Notes: generated from the sequence alone by a model not told the origin. Counted from the stretch's first letter, positions 6,027 to 13,991 are shown. The stretch: 18,694 bases of DNA from an uncultured Sphingomonas sp. (GCA_946482655.1 CAMLSA010000066.1:1-18694), one strand, 5' to 3'. Numbers and translations: made by a program.

Positions 6027-7301
6027 ATGAATGCCCAGCCTCCCGTGCGGGGACAGCACCTGCTTCTTGCCGATCGTCGATTTGCCACGGGCTCCCACTG
6101 GATCGCCCGGTTGCTGTCGCCCGGCTTTCAGCGCCTGCTCGACATGATCGATCGCGGCCTCGAAGAGGGCATGATCGAGGCGACCTTGCCCGATGGATCA
6201 TTCCGGGTGCTGGGTGGCCGCAAGCCGGGGCCGGTCGCGATCGTCGAGCTTAAGAACTGGCGCCCGCTGGTCCGCCTCGTCACCACCGGCTCGGTGGGCT
6301 GGTACCGCAGCTGGGCCGAGGGCGAGTGGTCCAGCCCCGATCCCGTCCCGATCTTCGATCTGTTCATGCGCAACCGCCATCCGCTCGGCGAACTCGGGCG
6401 TGCGCAGGGGCCGCTGCGCTTCTTCAACCTGATCTGGCACGCCTTCCGCCGCAACAGCCGGGCCAATGCCCGGAAGAACATCGCCTTCCATTATGATCTG
6501 GGCAACGACTTCTACGAACTCTGGCTCGATCGGACGATGAGTTACTCGTCGGCGTTGTTCGATGAGCCGATCACCCGCACCGAGCCGCTCGATCTCGCGC
6601 AACACCGCAAGATCACCGCGCTGCTGGATCGGCTCGAGATCAAGCCCGGATCGACCCTGCTCGAAATCGGCTGTGGCTGGGGCGGGCTCGCCGAGGTGGC
6701 CGCTGCGGAATATGGCGCCGACGTCACGGGTATAACGTTATCGGTCGAGCAGAAGGCCTGGGCTGACGAGCGGATCGCCAGGGCCGGTCTGTCCGACAAG
6801 GCGCGGTTCGAGATTTGCGACTATCGCGACGTTCCGGGCCAATATGACGCGGTCGCCAGCGTCGAGATGGTCGAAGCGGTCGGCGAGAAATATTGGCCAG
6901 CCTTTATGGAGGCGATCGCAAGGTCGCTCAAACCCGGCGGCCGGGCCGCGATCCAGTATATCGAGATCGACGATGCGGTCTTCGAGAGCTACCGGACCGA
7001 CGTTGATTTCATCCAGACTTACATCTTCCCGGGCGGCATGCTGATCTCGGAAAGCCGTTTTCGCGCCGCCGCCGAGAAGGCAGGCCTACGCTGGGAAAAT
7101 ACCCATCGCTTCGGATCGCATTATTCCGAAACGCTGCGTCGCTGGCGCGATAGGTTCGACGAAGCGGTCGAGGATGGCCGGCTACCGTGGGGCTTCGACG
7201 AATCCTTCGTCAAGCTGTGGCGCTTCTATCTGATGTATTGCGAAGGCGGATTTGCCGGCGGCGGCATCGATGTGACGCAGGTGACCCTGGTGAAGATCTG
7301 A
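6027..7301 (+). CDS. cfa: Cyclopropane-fatty-acyl-phospholipid synthase family methyltransferase
   Basis: Cfa transfers a methylene group from S-adenosylmethionine to the double bond of unsaturated acyl chains in membrane phospholipids. The 424-residue protein has an N-terminal lipid-binding region (about 1-145). The typical NIAFHYDLGNDFYELWLD segment follows at 151-168. The SAM-binding LLEIGCGWGG is at 211-220, and the conserved C-terminal Y-x-x-Y-C-x-x-x-F region has C405. Length is close to that of proteobacterial Cfa. An in-frame start exists at 5928, but the extra 33 residues look unlike the family. ATG 6027, with GGGACGGA upstream, is the better start. The gene runs tail-to-tail with the dehydrogenase gene, with 5 bp between stops. 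Substrate specificity within the family (plain cyclopropanation or related lipid methylation) cannot be told from sequence. Confidence 0.92.
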   Translation: MNAQPPVRGQHLLLADRRFATGSHWIARLLSPGFQRLLDMIDRGLEEGMIEATLPDGSFRVLGGRKPGPVAIVELKNWRPLVRLVTTGSVGWYRSWAEGEWSSPDPVPIFDLFMRNRHPLGELGRAQGPLRFFNLIWHAFRRNSRANARKNIAFHYDLGNDFYELWLDRTMSYSSALFDEPITRTEPLDLAQHRKITALLDRLEIKPGSTLLEIGCGWGGLAEVAAAEYGADVTGITLSVEQKAWADERIARAGLSDKARFEICDYRDVPGQYDAVASVEMVEAVGEKYWPAFMEAIARSLKPGGRAAIQYIEIDDAVFESYRTDVDFIQTYIFPGGMLISESRFRAAAEKAGLRWENTHRFGSHYSETLRRWRDRFDEAVEDGRLPWGFDESFVKLWRFYLMYCEGGFAGGGIDVTQVTLVKI

Positions 7302-7306
7302 TCGAG

Positions 7307-8017
7307 TCAGCCCTCTACCCTGATGCGGTGTCCGTTCTCGAAGCCATCGAGGACCAGCTTGAGGATCGCCTCGCCGACAACCGCCGGGCTCTTGAGCATC
7401 GCCTGATCTTCGCCAGGAAAGGCCTTTTGCCGCATCTTGGTGGCGGTGGCGCCGGGATCTACGATCGCGACCTTGATCCGGCTGATATTGGTCACTTCCT
7501 GTGCATAACAGAGCAGAAGAGTGTCGAGCGCGGCCTTGGACGCGCCATGGGCGCCCCAGTAGGGCCGGGCGTTCTTGCCGACCGAACTGGTCACGGCGAT
7601 CACGCGGGCACCGGCCGAGGCGCGCAACAATGGATCGAAGGCGGCGACGAGCTGCTGCTGCGCCATGACGTTGAGCGTCAGCAGTCGAGCGAACTCTTTG
7701 GGGTCAATCGCCGGAACCGGGGAGAGGGTGCCGAGCATGGCGGCATTCAGGACGAGGATATCGAGGGCTTCCCAGCGGCCCGCGATCGCCTCGGCGAGCC
7801 GCGCGATGCTGTCATTCTCGGCCAGGTCGAGCGGCGCTATCGTCGCTGTGCCCCCGGCAGCGTGGATCCTGCCCTCGACCTCCTCGAGCCCGCCCCGGGT
7901 CCGCGCGGTCAGAATGACGTGTGCGCCCGCCCTGCCGAGCGCCTCGGCGGTTGCCGCGCCGATGCCACGCGATGCGCCGGTGACGAGCGCCAGCTTGCCG
8001 GAAAGAGGGATGGCCAT
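7307..8017 (-). CDS. Short-chain dehydrogenase/reductase with His in place of the catalytic Tyr
   Basis: The protein has 236 residues with a Rossmann fold: TGASRGIG at 13-20 (NAD(P) binding), NAA at 91-93, VTSSVG at 142-147 (catalytic Ser), and DPG at 187-189. It resembles the YciK-like group, with the SSVG...WGA pattern. In that group the active site reads Y-x-x-x-K; here it reads H157-G-A-S-K161, from codon CAT. A tyrosine sits four residues earlier, at 153. Either activity is lost or altered, or another residue supplies the proton. A start at 8062 would overlap purF by 23 bp and add 15 residues not typical of the family. ATG 8017 lies 22 bp after the purF stop, so the two are probably co-transcribed. 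The substrate is unknown. Confidence 0.88.
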   Translation of the reverse strand: MAIPLSGKLALVTGASRGIGAATAEALGRAGAHVILTARTRGGLEEVEGRIHAAGGTATIAPLDLAENDSIARLAEAIAGRWEALDILVLNAAMLGTLSPVPAIDPKEFARLLTLNVMAQQQLVAAFDPLLRASAGARVIAVTSSVGKNARPYWGAHGASKAALDTLLLCYAQEVTNISRIKVAIVDPGATATKMRQKAFPGEDQAMLKSPAVVGEAILKLVLDGFENGHRIRVEG

Positions 8018-8039
8018 GGTCGGGGCTCTTGGCTGGAGG

Positions 8040-9512
8040 TCAGGCGACCACGCGCTCGCCATGGAGCGCGAGCTGATCGGTCGGGATCAGATCTTCCTGA
8101 TCGGTGAGGTGGGTAGGATAGTCGCCGGTGAAGCAGGCGTCGCAATAGTTCGGCGCCGCTTCCTGGCGGTCTTCCTCGCCGAGTGCCTTGTACAGACCGT
8201 TGATGGACACGAAGGCGAGGCTGTCAGCGCCGATAAAGGCCGCCATCTCGGCGACGTTCATCTGAGCGGCGAGGAGTTTGGCGCGCTCGGGCGTATCGAC
8301 TCCGTAGAAGCAGCTATGCCGGGTGGGCGGACTCGCGATACGCAGGTGGACCTCGCGCGCTCCGGCATCGCGTAGCATTTGCAGTATCTTGACGCTGGTG
8401 GTGCCGCGCACGATCGAATCGTCGATCAGCACGACGCGCTTCCCGTCGATCAGTGCGCGATTGGCATTATGCTTTAGCTTGACGCCGAGATGGCGGACCT
8501 GGTCACCCGGCTGAATGAAGGTTCGGCCGACATAATGCGAGCGGATGATGCCGAGCTCGAAAGGTATCCCCGATTCTTGCGCATAGCCAATCGCCGCCGG
8601 CGTGCCCGAATCGGGCACCGGAACAACGAGGTCGGCCTCGACGCCGCTCTCGATCGCGAGCTGGGCGCCGATCCGCTTGCGGACATTGTAGACCGACGAG
8701 CCGTCGACGATCGAGTCCGGCCGGGAGAAATAGACATGCTCGAAGATGCAGGGGCGGGACCGCATTTCGGCGAAGGGACGGATCGATCGCAGCCCGCTTT
8801 CCGAAACGATCACCAGCTCGCCCGGCTCTACCTGACGGATGAAGGTGGCGCCGACCACGTCGAGCGCCACCGTCTCCGACGCGAAGATATAGGCATCGCC
8901 GACGCGGCCGAGCACCAAGGGGCGGATGCCGAGCGGATCGCGGCAGGCGATCATCCCTTCCGGGGTCAGGCAGATCAGTGAATAGGCGCCCTCGACCTGC
9001 TTGAGCGCATCGATGAAGCGATCAAGCAGAGTGCGATATTTGGACATGGCGACAAGGTGGATGATCGTCTCGGTATCGCTGGTCGACTGGAAGATCGATC
9101 CGGCGCGCACCAGCTCGCGCTTGAGCTTCATCGCGTTCGAGATGTTGCCGTTATGCGCGATCGCGAAGCCGCCCGACGACAGTTCGGCGAACAGCGGCTG
9201 AACGTTGCGCAGCGCGGTTTCGCCGGTCGTCGAGTAGCGGACATGGCCGCAGGCGACCTTCCCCGGAAGCCCGCGAATGACCTCGTCCTTGTCGAAGTTG
9301 CCCGCGACATGACCCATCGCGCGATGGGTATGAAAGGCATGTCCATCCCAACTCGTGATACCGGCGGCTTCCTGCCCCCGGTGCTGGAGCGCATGAAGGC
9401 CGAGTGCAACCATGGCGGCGGCGGTCTCCGCCCCCCAAATCCCGAAAATACCGCACTCTTCGCGCAGCTTGTCGTCATCAAACGGATGCGTGGTGAGCAT
9501 CGCGAATCCCAT
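8040..9512 (-). CDS. purF: Amidophosphoribosyltransferase (purine synthesis, first step)
   Basis: PurF makes 5-phosphoribosylamine from PRPP and glutamine. The 490-residue protein has a glutamine amidotransferase domain (about 20-250). C20, within LREECGIFG, is the expected N-terminal nucleophile after removal of a 19-residue propeptide. The PRPP-binding VVLIDDSIVRGTTS lies at 360-373. Cysteines C255, C401, C457 and C460 match the four ligands of the [4Fe-4S] cluster in the Bacillus-type enzyme. This is therefore the propeptide-containing, iron-sulfur form and not the E. coli type. Two starts are possible: ATG 9512, or ATG 9500 with GGGAT just upstream; both keep the propeptide. The gene diverges from hisI and is followed by the dehydrogenase gene. 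Confidence 0.97.
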   Translation of the reverse strand: MGFAMLTTHPFDDDKLREECGIFGIWGAETAAAMVALGLHALQHRGQEAAGITSWDGHAFHTHRAMGHVAGNFDKDEVIRGLPGKVACGHVRYSTTGETALRNVQPLFAELSSGGFAIAHNGNISNAMKLKRELVRAGSIFQSTSDTETIIHLVAMSKYRTLLDRFIDALKQVEGAYSLICLTPEGMIACRDPLGIRPLVLGRVGDAYIFASETVALDVVGATFIRQVEPGELVIVSESGLRSIRPFAEMRSRPCIFEHVYFSRPDSIVDGSSVYNVRKRIGAQLAIESGVEADLVVPVPDSGTPAAIGYAQESGIPFELGIIRSHYVGRTFIQPGDQVRHLGVKLKHNANRALIDGKRVVLIDDSIVRGTTSVKILQMLRDAGAREVHLRIASPPTRHSCFYGVDTPERAKLLAAQMNVAEMAAFIGADSLAFVSINGLYKALGEEDRQEAAPNYCDACFTGDYPTHLTDQEDLIPTDQLALHGERVVA

Positions 9513-9531
9513 CGCGGTGGCTGATGCGCCG

Positions 9532-9560
9532 CATATAGTGGCCGGAGTCGGCTTTGTCGC
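9532..9560 (-). promoter_or_regulatory. Candidate purF promoter
   Basis: On the minus strand GCGACA (9560-9555), a 17-bp spacer and TATATG (9537-9532) form a moderate sigma-70-like match, four of six at each element. It ends 20 bp before the upstream purF ATG. It lies in the 131-bp purF/hisI divergent gap. The evidence is pattern only. Confidence 0.3.
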
Positions 9561-9643
9561 CCCACTGTCACAACATTTGTGCGCTGCACCGCAAAATAAC
9601 GCCGGACTTGCCTGAGCCTCGGCTTTCGCGCATCGCTGGGGCC

Positions 9644-10042
9644 ATGACCCAAACCAAGGATGCGGATCGCGAGCAGGGCAGTGCGCTGGATCCGCGCTAT
9701 GATGCTGCCGGACTGCTGACTGCGGTCGTCACCGATCATGTCTCGGGCGATGTGCTCATGGTCGCGCATATGAACGCCGAGGCGCTGGACGCGACGCTGG
9801 CCAGCGGCGAGGCCACCTTTTTCTCGCGGTCGCGTGGCCGGTTGTGGAAGAAGGGCGAGACCAGCGGCAATGTCATGCGCGTCGTCGAGGCGCGGATCGA
9901 CTGCGACCAGGATGCGATCTGGCTGCGCTGCGATCCGGCAGGCCCGGCCTGTCATACAGGGGAGGCAAGCTGCTTCTACCGGTGCATCGAACCCGATGGC
10001 GAGACCCTCGCGCGGATTTTTCCGCGCCCTGAACAGGGGTGA
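9644..10042 (+). CDS. hisI: Phosphoribosyl-AMP cyclohydrolase (histidine biosynthesis)
   Basis: HisI opens the purine ring of phosphoribosyl-AMP in the third step of histidine synthesis. The 132-residue protein shows the family signatures: the [10 protein letters not shown] segment, [29 protein letters not shown] with its metal-binding Asp/Cys, and [14 protein letters not shown] with the zinc-site Cys residues. It is the stand-alone cyclohydrolase form, without the HisE pyrophosphatase domain fused in enterobacteria. The frame stays open upstream to 9554, but those 30 residues look like non-coding leader. ATG 9644, preceded by GGGG, fits the family length. The gene is alone here, separated from other his genes, and diverges from purF. 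Confidence 0.95.
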   Translation: MTQTKDADREQGSALDPRYDAAGLLTAVVTDHVSGDVLMVAHMNAEALDATLASGEATFFSRSRGRLWKKGETSGNVMRVVEARIDCDQDAIWLRCDPAGPACHTGEASCFYRCIEPDGETLARIFPRPEQG

Positions 10043-10081
10043 ATCGCGACTAAAGTCGAAACAATCGCGAAGTATGACGAG

Positions 10082-10110
10082 TGTTTCCACGAGCGCGCCC
10101 CAGCTAGAAT
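10082..10110 (+). promoter_or_regulatory. Candidate promoter of the MerR-family gene
   Basis: TAGAAT (10105-10110) is a five-of-six -10 match. The -35 (TGTTTC, 17-bp spacer) is weak. It ends 29 bp before the GTG start. Confidence 0.25.
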
Positions 10111-10139
10111 AGCGCGACAGAGCTTTGGGGAGCGTCTTC

Positions 10140-10550
10140 GTGGTTGTGAGTGATTGCGTATCAGCCTTTCCGTTGGCGCCGACGGAGGCCGAGTTCTTCA
10201 GTATCAGTGATCTCGCCAAGGAATTCGGCGTCACTGCGAGGGCCCTGCGCTTCTATGAGGAGGAGGGGCTCATCGCTCCGCAGCGCGAGGGCGCCACGCG
10301 CGTCTATTCGCGCCGAGACCGTGCACGGCTCGTCTGGCTCCTGCGAGGCAAGAGCGTGGGATTCAGTCTCGACGAGATCGGCGAGCTGCTCGACCTCTTT
10401 GATCTGAACGACGGCAGGGCGACCCAGCGCGCGGTGACCGCCGAGCGGTGCCGGGCCCGCGCCGAAGCGCTGCGCGGGCAGATCGTCGAGCTGCAGGCGG
10501 CGCTGACCCAGTTGCTGCAATTCGCGGAAAGCCTCGATCAGCCGCGCTGA
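10140..10550 (+). CDS. MerR-family transcriptional regulator, LiuR-like
   Basis: The protein has 136 residues. A GTG start at 10140 is chosen because GGGGAG lies 7 bp upstream. Residues 20-58 are the MerR winged helix-turn-helix, with SISDLAKEFGVTARALRFYE and the wing EGATRVYS. Residues 59-90 follow the MerR pattern (RGKSVGFSLDEIGELLDL). A C-terminal helix at about 96-130 should form the dimer coiled coil. The metal-sensing cysteines of MerR/CueR are absent; the only ones are C6 and C104. The DNA-binding half is close to LiuR-type regulators, which control branched-chain amino acid or fatty acid catabolism in proteobacteria. No such catabolic gene is adjacent. It is followed by the RcdA-family gene, whose promoter has a 19-bp spacer typical of MerR targets. 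Confidence 0.88.
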   Translation: MVVSDCVSAFPLAPTEAEFFSISDLAKEFGVTARALRFYEEEGLIAPQREGATRVYSRRDRARLVWLLRGKSVGFSLDEIGELLDLFDLNDGRATQRAVTAERCRARAEALRGQIVELQAALTQLLQFAESLDQPR

Positions 10551-10571
10551 TACAGGCCCGGTTGCACCAAA

Positions 10572-10603
10572 TTGACCCAGATTGCGGCAATTATCCGATA
10601 ATT
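10572..10603 (+). promoter_or_regulatory. Promoter with 19-bp spacer and overlapping palindrome, before the RcdA-family gene
   Basis: TTGACC (10572-10577) and GATAAT (10597-10602) each match the sigma-70 consensus in five of six positions, but they are 19 bp apart. Long 19-20 bp spacers are characteristic of promoters activated by MerR-family proteins. A perfect 15-bp palindrome, AATTATC-C-GATAATT (10589-10603), covers the -10. Its centre at 10596 is off the middle of the spacer, unlike classical MerR operators. The predicted transcript start is near 10609, 34 bp before the ATG. Confidence 0.5.
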
Positions 10604-10642
10604 CCCGTTTCTGAGCCGGACCGGCTGTGTCATTCAGGAGGC

Positions 10643-11104
10643 ATGGATGAAGCCCCCAAGGAGATTCGGTTGCGCGGTCGCCTGGTGAACAGCCTGTACA
10701 CCGAGGCAATGCTGCTCGCCGACGAGGCACGGGCCTATTTCGATCATCAGGGACGCCAGGACCGGGAGGCGCTGGATCCGGTGGCGCGCATCGCGCTGAG
10801 CTGCGAATCACTCAAGATCACCACGCGGCTGATGCACGTGCTCGCCTGGTTGCTCACTGAACGGGCGATCGAACTCGGCCAGATGGCCGTGGAGGAAGCG
10901 ACGGCTTCGGCGCGCCGGCTGGGCGATGCCGCCCCCAGCGACGCCAGTTCGATGGAAGGGCTGCCGCGATCGGCCATTGCGCTCATAGACGCCAGCCAGG
11001 ATCTCTACGCACGGGTCCGCCGCCTGGAGACCGAGGCGCCGGAGCCGGCATCGGGCGTCAGTCCCGCGCTCAGCCTGCTCGACCGGCTCGAACGGGCCTT
11101 CTGA
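10643..11104 (+). CDS. rcdA: RcdA-family (DUF1465) protein, possible ClpXP adaptor for cell-cycle proteolysis
   Basis: The protein has 153 residues and is all-helical by composition. The most conserved part, ESLKITTRLMHVLAWLLTER through GQM (residues 55-81), matches the alphaproteobacterial DUF1465 family. That family contains Caulobacter RcdA. In Caulobacter, RcdA works with CpdR and ClpXP to degrade CtrA and other cell-cycle regulators at the pole. The equivalent role here is inference from family and clade; the gene symbol is used in that sense. A full AGGAGG lies only 1 bp before the ATG, which is closer than usual. No alternative canonical start with better spacing is evident apart from a downstream TTG at codon 10. 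The gene follows the MerR-type regulator by 92 bp and converges with the DedA gene. Confidence 0.82.
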   Translation: MDEAPKEIRLRGRLVNSLYTEAMLLADEARAYFDHQGRQDREALDPVARIALSCESLKITTRLMHVLAWLLTERAIELGQMAVEEATASARRLGDAAPSDASSMEGLPRSAIALIDASQDLYARVRRLETEAPEPASGVSPALSLLDRLERAF

Positions 11105-11138
11105 GTCGACGATATTGGCCGAATGCCAGCGCGGAAGC

Positions 11139-11738
11139 CTAGCGCGACGGCCGCCAGGTCAGCACGCGCCATAGATACCAGCCGCCCAATGCCATGAGCA
11201 GCAAGGTCGAGGCGAGGCCGAGCCATTGCTCCATCTCGCCGAAGCGCGTGCCGAGAATCCAGCCGCCCGCCGCCAGCATCGCCGACCAGCCGATCGTGCC
11301 GACCGACGACCAGAGGACGAACGGCAGGAAGCGCATCCGCATCAGGCCGGCGGGGACGGACACGAGCGAACGGATCGTCGGCAGCATCCGGCCGATGCAG
11401 ACGAACAGATAGCCATGCCGCATGAACCAGCGTTCGCCGCGGTCGACTTCGGCCCAGTCCATCGTCAGCCAGCGGCCATGGCGGTCGATCAACGGCTTGA
11501 GCCGTGCCAAGCCCAGAGCGCGCGCCGCAATATACCAGACGATATTGCCGAGCATCGCGCCCGCACTGCCGGCGAGGATCGCGAACGACAGCGACATATG
11601 GCCCTTCGCGGCCTGCAGCCCGGCCATCGACATGATCACTTCCGATGGGATCGGCGGAAAGACGGTCTCCCCGAACATCAGCAGGAAAACACCGAGATAA
11701 CCGCCCTGGGCGATCATCTCCTGGACCCAATCGGTCAT
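11139..11738 (-). CDS. DedA-family inner-membrane protein
   Basis: The protein has 199 residues. It has the family hallmarks: GETVFPPIPSEVI in the first re-entrant region (residues about 23-35), and GRMLPTIRSLVSVPAGL (about 115-131), with the conserved arginines. Hydrophobic segments lie near residues 13-37, 48-72, 134-160 and 170-192. DedA proteins are thought to act in undecaprenyl-phosphate or phospholipid translocation and membrane homeostasis. UptA and YqjA are studied examples; the exact lipid for this one cannot be told. Its ATG follows the gshB stop with no gap (TGA then ATG), so it is translated from the same transcript. Downstream it converges with the RcdA-family gene, with 34 bp between them and no clear terminator hairpin. 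Confidence 0.92.
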   Translation of the reverse strand: MTDWVQEMIAQGGYLGVFLLMFGETVFPPIPSEVIMSMAGLQAAKGHMSLSFAILAGSAGAMLGNIVWYIAARALGLARLKPLIDRHGRWLTMDWAEVDRGERWFMRHGYLFVCIGRMLPTIRSLVSVPAGLMRMRFLPFVLWSSVGTIGWSAMLAAGGWILGTRFGEMEQWLGLASTLLLMALGGWYLWRVLTWRPSR

Positions 11739-12701
11739 TCAAGAACTCCGCTGCGCGACTTTGGATTCGATGGCGTCCCATATCAGCGCCGGTGTGTCGG
11801 TACCGTTAAAACCATCGATTGCCACGATGCCGGTCGGCGAAGTGACGTTGATTTCGGTCAGATGGCCGGCGATCACGTCGATTCCGACGAAGATCAGCCC
11901 GCGCGCGGCGAGATCGGCGCCGAGCGCGTCGCAGATCTCCATCTCGCGCGCGGACAGCTCGGTCGCGTTGGCGCGCCCTCCGGCGGCGAGATTCGAGCGA
12001 ATTTCGCCGGCCTTGGGCAAGCGGTTGATCGCCCCCGCCACCTTGCCGTCGACCAGCACGATTCGCTTGTCGCCCTTGGCGACATCGGGGAGAAAGGCCT
12101 GGACCATGAACGGCTCTCGCCAGACTTGGCCGAACAGTTCGGTGAGCGCCGCGAGGTTGGCATCGTTGCGGCCGACATGGAACACTGCGGAACCCGCATT
12201 GCCGTAGAGCGGCTTCACCACCACCTCGCCATGCTCCACATGGAAGGCGCGGGCATCCTCGAGCCGCCGCGTTATCATCGTCGGCGGCATGAAGCGGGCA
12301 TAATCGAGCACGAACAGCTTCTCGGGCGCGTTGCGTACCGAGGCGGGGTCGTTGACCACCAGCGTGTGCGGCTGGACGCGCTCGAGCAGATGGGTGGCGG
12401 TGATATAGGCGAGATCGAACGGCGGATCCTGGCGCATCAGCACGACGTCGACGTCGTCTATCAGGTCCAGCACGTTCGGTTCGCCATATTCGAAATGATC
12501 GCCCTTCACCCGCTGAAGCCGGATGATCGGCCGGGCGGGGGCCGACACCCGGCCATCGCGATAGCAGAGATCCCCCGCCTGATAATGCCACAGCCGATGC
12601 CCGCGCTCGAGCGCCCCGAGCATGATGGCGAAGGTCGAATCGCCGGCGATGTTGATCGTCTCCAGCGGGTCCATCTGGACGGCGACATTCAAGGGCATCA
12701 T
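11739..12701 (-). CDS. gshB: Glutathione synthetase
   Basis: GshB joins gamma-glutamylcysteine and glycine with ATP to make glutathione. The 320-residue protein has the usual bacterial layout: an N-terminal substrate domain (QMDPLETINIAGDSTFAI), MRQDPPFDLAY (89-99), and VNDPASVRNAPEKLF (116-130). An ATP-grasp loop follows with KPLYGNAGSAVF (163-174). The E. coli loop has more glycines (KPLDGMGG), so GNAG is a mild variation. EINVTSPTG near the C-terminus carries the metal and substrate residues. Two adjacent ATGs (12701 and 12698) could start it; a GGAG lies 4 or 7 bp before them. It is 49 bp downstream of yraN and abuts the DedA gene. The order rsmI-yraN-gshB is common in alphaproteobacteria. 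Confidence 0.97.
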   Translation of the reverse strand: MMPLNVAVQMDPLETINIAGDSTFAIMLGALERGHRLWHYQAGDLCYRDGRVSAPARPIIRLQRVKGDHFEYGEPNVLDLIDDVDVVLMRQDPPFDLAYITATHLLERVQPHTLVVNDPASVRNAPEKLFVLDYARFMPPTMITRRLEDARAFHVEHGEVVVKPLYGNAGSAVFHVGRNDANLAALTELFGQVWREPFMVQAFLPDVAKGDKRIVLVDGKVAGAINRLPKAGEIRSNLAAGGRANATELSAREMEICDALGADLAARGLIFVGIDVIAGHLTEINVTSPTGIVAIDGFNGTDTPALIWDAIESKVAQRSS

Positions 12702-12750
12702 CGGACTCCGCTGGTTCCGGGGGCTTAACTAGGGACGGCGGGGGCGATTG

Positions 12751-13101
12751 TCACCCGTGCCAGACATTCTTCAGATGCACCGGCAACCGCCACGGCCGCA
12801 CCAGCATCACGTCGATGCGTATCTCCTCTGCGCCGGCGTCATAGCGGGGGAGCAGCGCCTGCGCCGCAGCGGCCACCCGCCGCAGCCGATATTCGTCGAC
12901 GGCGAGCGCGAGCGCCGCCGCGCCGCCGCGGGTCTTGACCTCGACAAAGGCGAGCGTGCGGCCGCGTCTGGCGACCAGGTCGACTTCGCCGCGGCGGGTG
13001 CGCACCCGCTCACCGACGATCCGCCATCCCTGCAGGCGCAGCCACCAGGCGGCGATGCGCTCGCCGCTGCGGCCCTGCTTCTCGGCGAGCTGCCGGTTCA
13101 A
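12751..13101 (-). CDS. yraN: YraN / UPF0102 family endonuclease-like protein
   Basis: The protein has 116 residues. The restriction-endonuclease-like core is clear: G-E near residue 13 (SGERIAAWWL), GEVDLVAR (38-45) with the active-site Asp, and FVEVKTR (52-58), the E-x-K element. This is the PD-(D/E)XK fold expected of UPF0102. Members are short cytoplasmic proteins and their biological role is not settled. Its ATG overlaps the rsmI stop by 4 bp (ATGA), so it is translationally coupled to rsmI. The same gene pairing (yraL-yraM-yraN) occurs in enterobacteria. The protein is slightly shorter than E. coli YraN (about 131 residues) but no motif is missing. Confidence 0.93.
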   Translation of the reverse strand: MNRQLAEKQGRSGERIAAWWLRLQGWRIVGERVRTRRGEVDLVARRGRTLAFVEVKTRGGAAALALAVDEYRLRRVAAAAQALLPRYDAGAEEIRIDVMLVRPWRLPVHLKNVWHG

Positions 13102-13979
13102 TCCTGGTCCTTGAGTGCCATCGCGCGGGCATAAAGCTCGCGGCGGTTGAGGCCCGTCCGTTTGGCGACCTCGCTTGCGGCGCGGCCGACCGACAGATGG
13201 GCCAGCGCGGCGCGCAACAGCGTATCGGCGTCATCGGGGCTGGGCGCGGCGCGCGGACCGGGCGGGCCGACGATCACGACGATCTCGCCCTTCGGCCCGG
13301 CGTCGGCATAGCGGGTGGCAAGATCCGGGAGCGGTGCGACGACCGCTTCCTCGAAGGCCTTGCTGATCTCCCGGACGACCGCCGCGTCGCGTTCGCCGAG
13401 GCCTCGGGCGAGCGCCTCGAGCGTGGCGCCGAGACGAGGCCCGGATTCATAGAGGATCAGAGTCGCCCGTATCCCGGCTACCTCGGCGATCGCCGCTTCG
13501 CGCGCTTTCTCCCTGGCCGGCAGGAACCCCAGGAAGAAGAAGCGGTCGGTAGGCAGCCCGGCCAGAGTCAGGGCCGCAATGGCCGCGCAAGGCCCTGGCA
13601 GCGTGGTCACTGCGATGCCCGCCGTGCGCGCGTCGCGCACCAGCTTGTAGCCGGGATCGGAGATGAGCGGGGTTCCCGCATCAGAGACAAGGGCAACCGC
13701 CTGGGTGGCCATCTTCGCGATCAGGCCAGGGCGCACCTTGTCGGCATTATGGTCATGATAGGGTGTCATCGGCCGTTTCGCGCCGATCCGCTGGAGCAGC
13801 TTGGCGGTCACGCGGCTGTCTTCGACCGCTATCGTTTCGGCCCGGGCGAGAACCGACGCGGCACGTGGGGAAAGATCGCCCAAGTTGCCGATTGGCGTGG
13901 CCACGATATAGAGGCCGGGGGGGAGCGGTGCTTCGGGCGCGTGCGCGTCGGGGGCGCCGTCATCGGAAAAACGGATCAT
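13098..13979 (-). CDS. rsmI: 16S rRNA (cytidine(1402)-2'-O)-methyltransferase
   Basis: RsmI methylates the ribose of C1402 in 16S rRNA, tuning the decoding centre. The 293-residue protein is a tetrapyrrole-methylase-fold SAM enzyme. LYIVATPIGNLGD lies at 23-35, EDSR at 53-56, SDAGTPLISDPGYKLV at 99-114, and LPGPCA in the SAM site. A C-terminal helical part ends with a typical VAKRTGLNRRELYARA helix-turn-helix-like tail. The frame extends upstream to 14225, but that would run across the lipoprotein gene. ATG 13979 fits the family and leaves only 12 bp to the divergent lipoprotein start. Its promoter must therefore lie inside the start of that gene or be shared with it. Confidence 0.95.
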   Translation of the reverse strand: MIRFSDDGAPDAHAPEAPLPPGLYIVATPIGNLGDLSPRAASVLARAETIAVEDSRVTAKLLQRIGAKRPMTPYHDHNADKVRPGLIAKMATQAVALVSDAGTPLISDPGYKLVRDARTAGIAVTTLPGPCAAIAALTLAGLPTDRFFFLGFLPAREKAREAAIAEVAGIRATLILYESGPRLGATLEALARGLGERDAAVVREISKAFEEAVVAPLPDLATRYADAGPKGEIVVIVGPPGPRAAPSPDDADTLLRAALAHLSVGRAASEVAKRTGLNRRELYARAMALKDQD

Positions 13980-13991
13980 AAGGCAGAGTAG

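Noticed and set aside
9554..9643. N-terminal extension of HisI to 9554
   Set aside because: The extra 30 residues look like translated leader; the family starts close to the ATG at 9644.
10047..10058. Palindrome CGACT-AA-AGTCG just after the hisI stop
   Set aside because: The 2-nt loop is too short for a good hairpin and there is no T-run; a short dyad like this can occur by chance.
11226..12728. Plus-strand open frame of 500 codons opposite dedA and gshB
   Set aside because: It lies wholly antisense to two well-matched genes, and its composition (His, Arg and Gln rich) is typical of a shadow frame.
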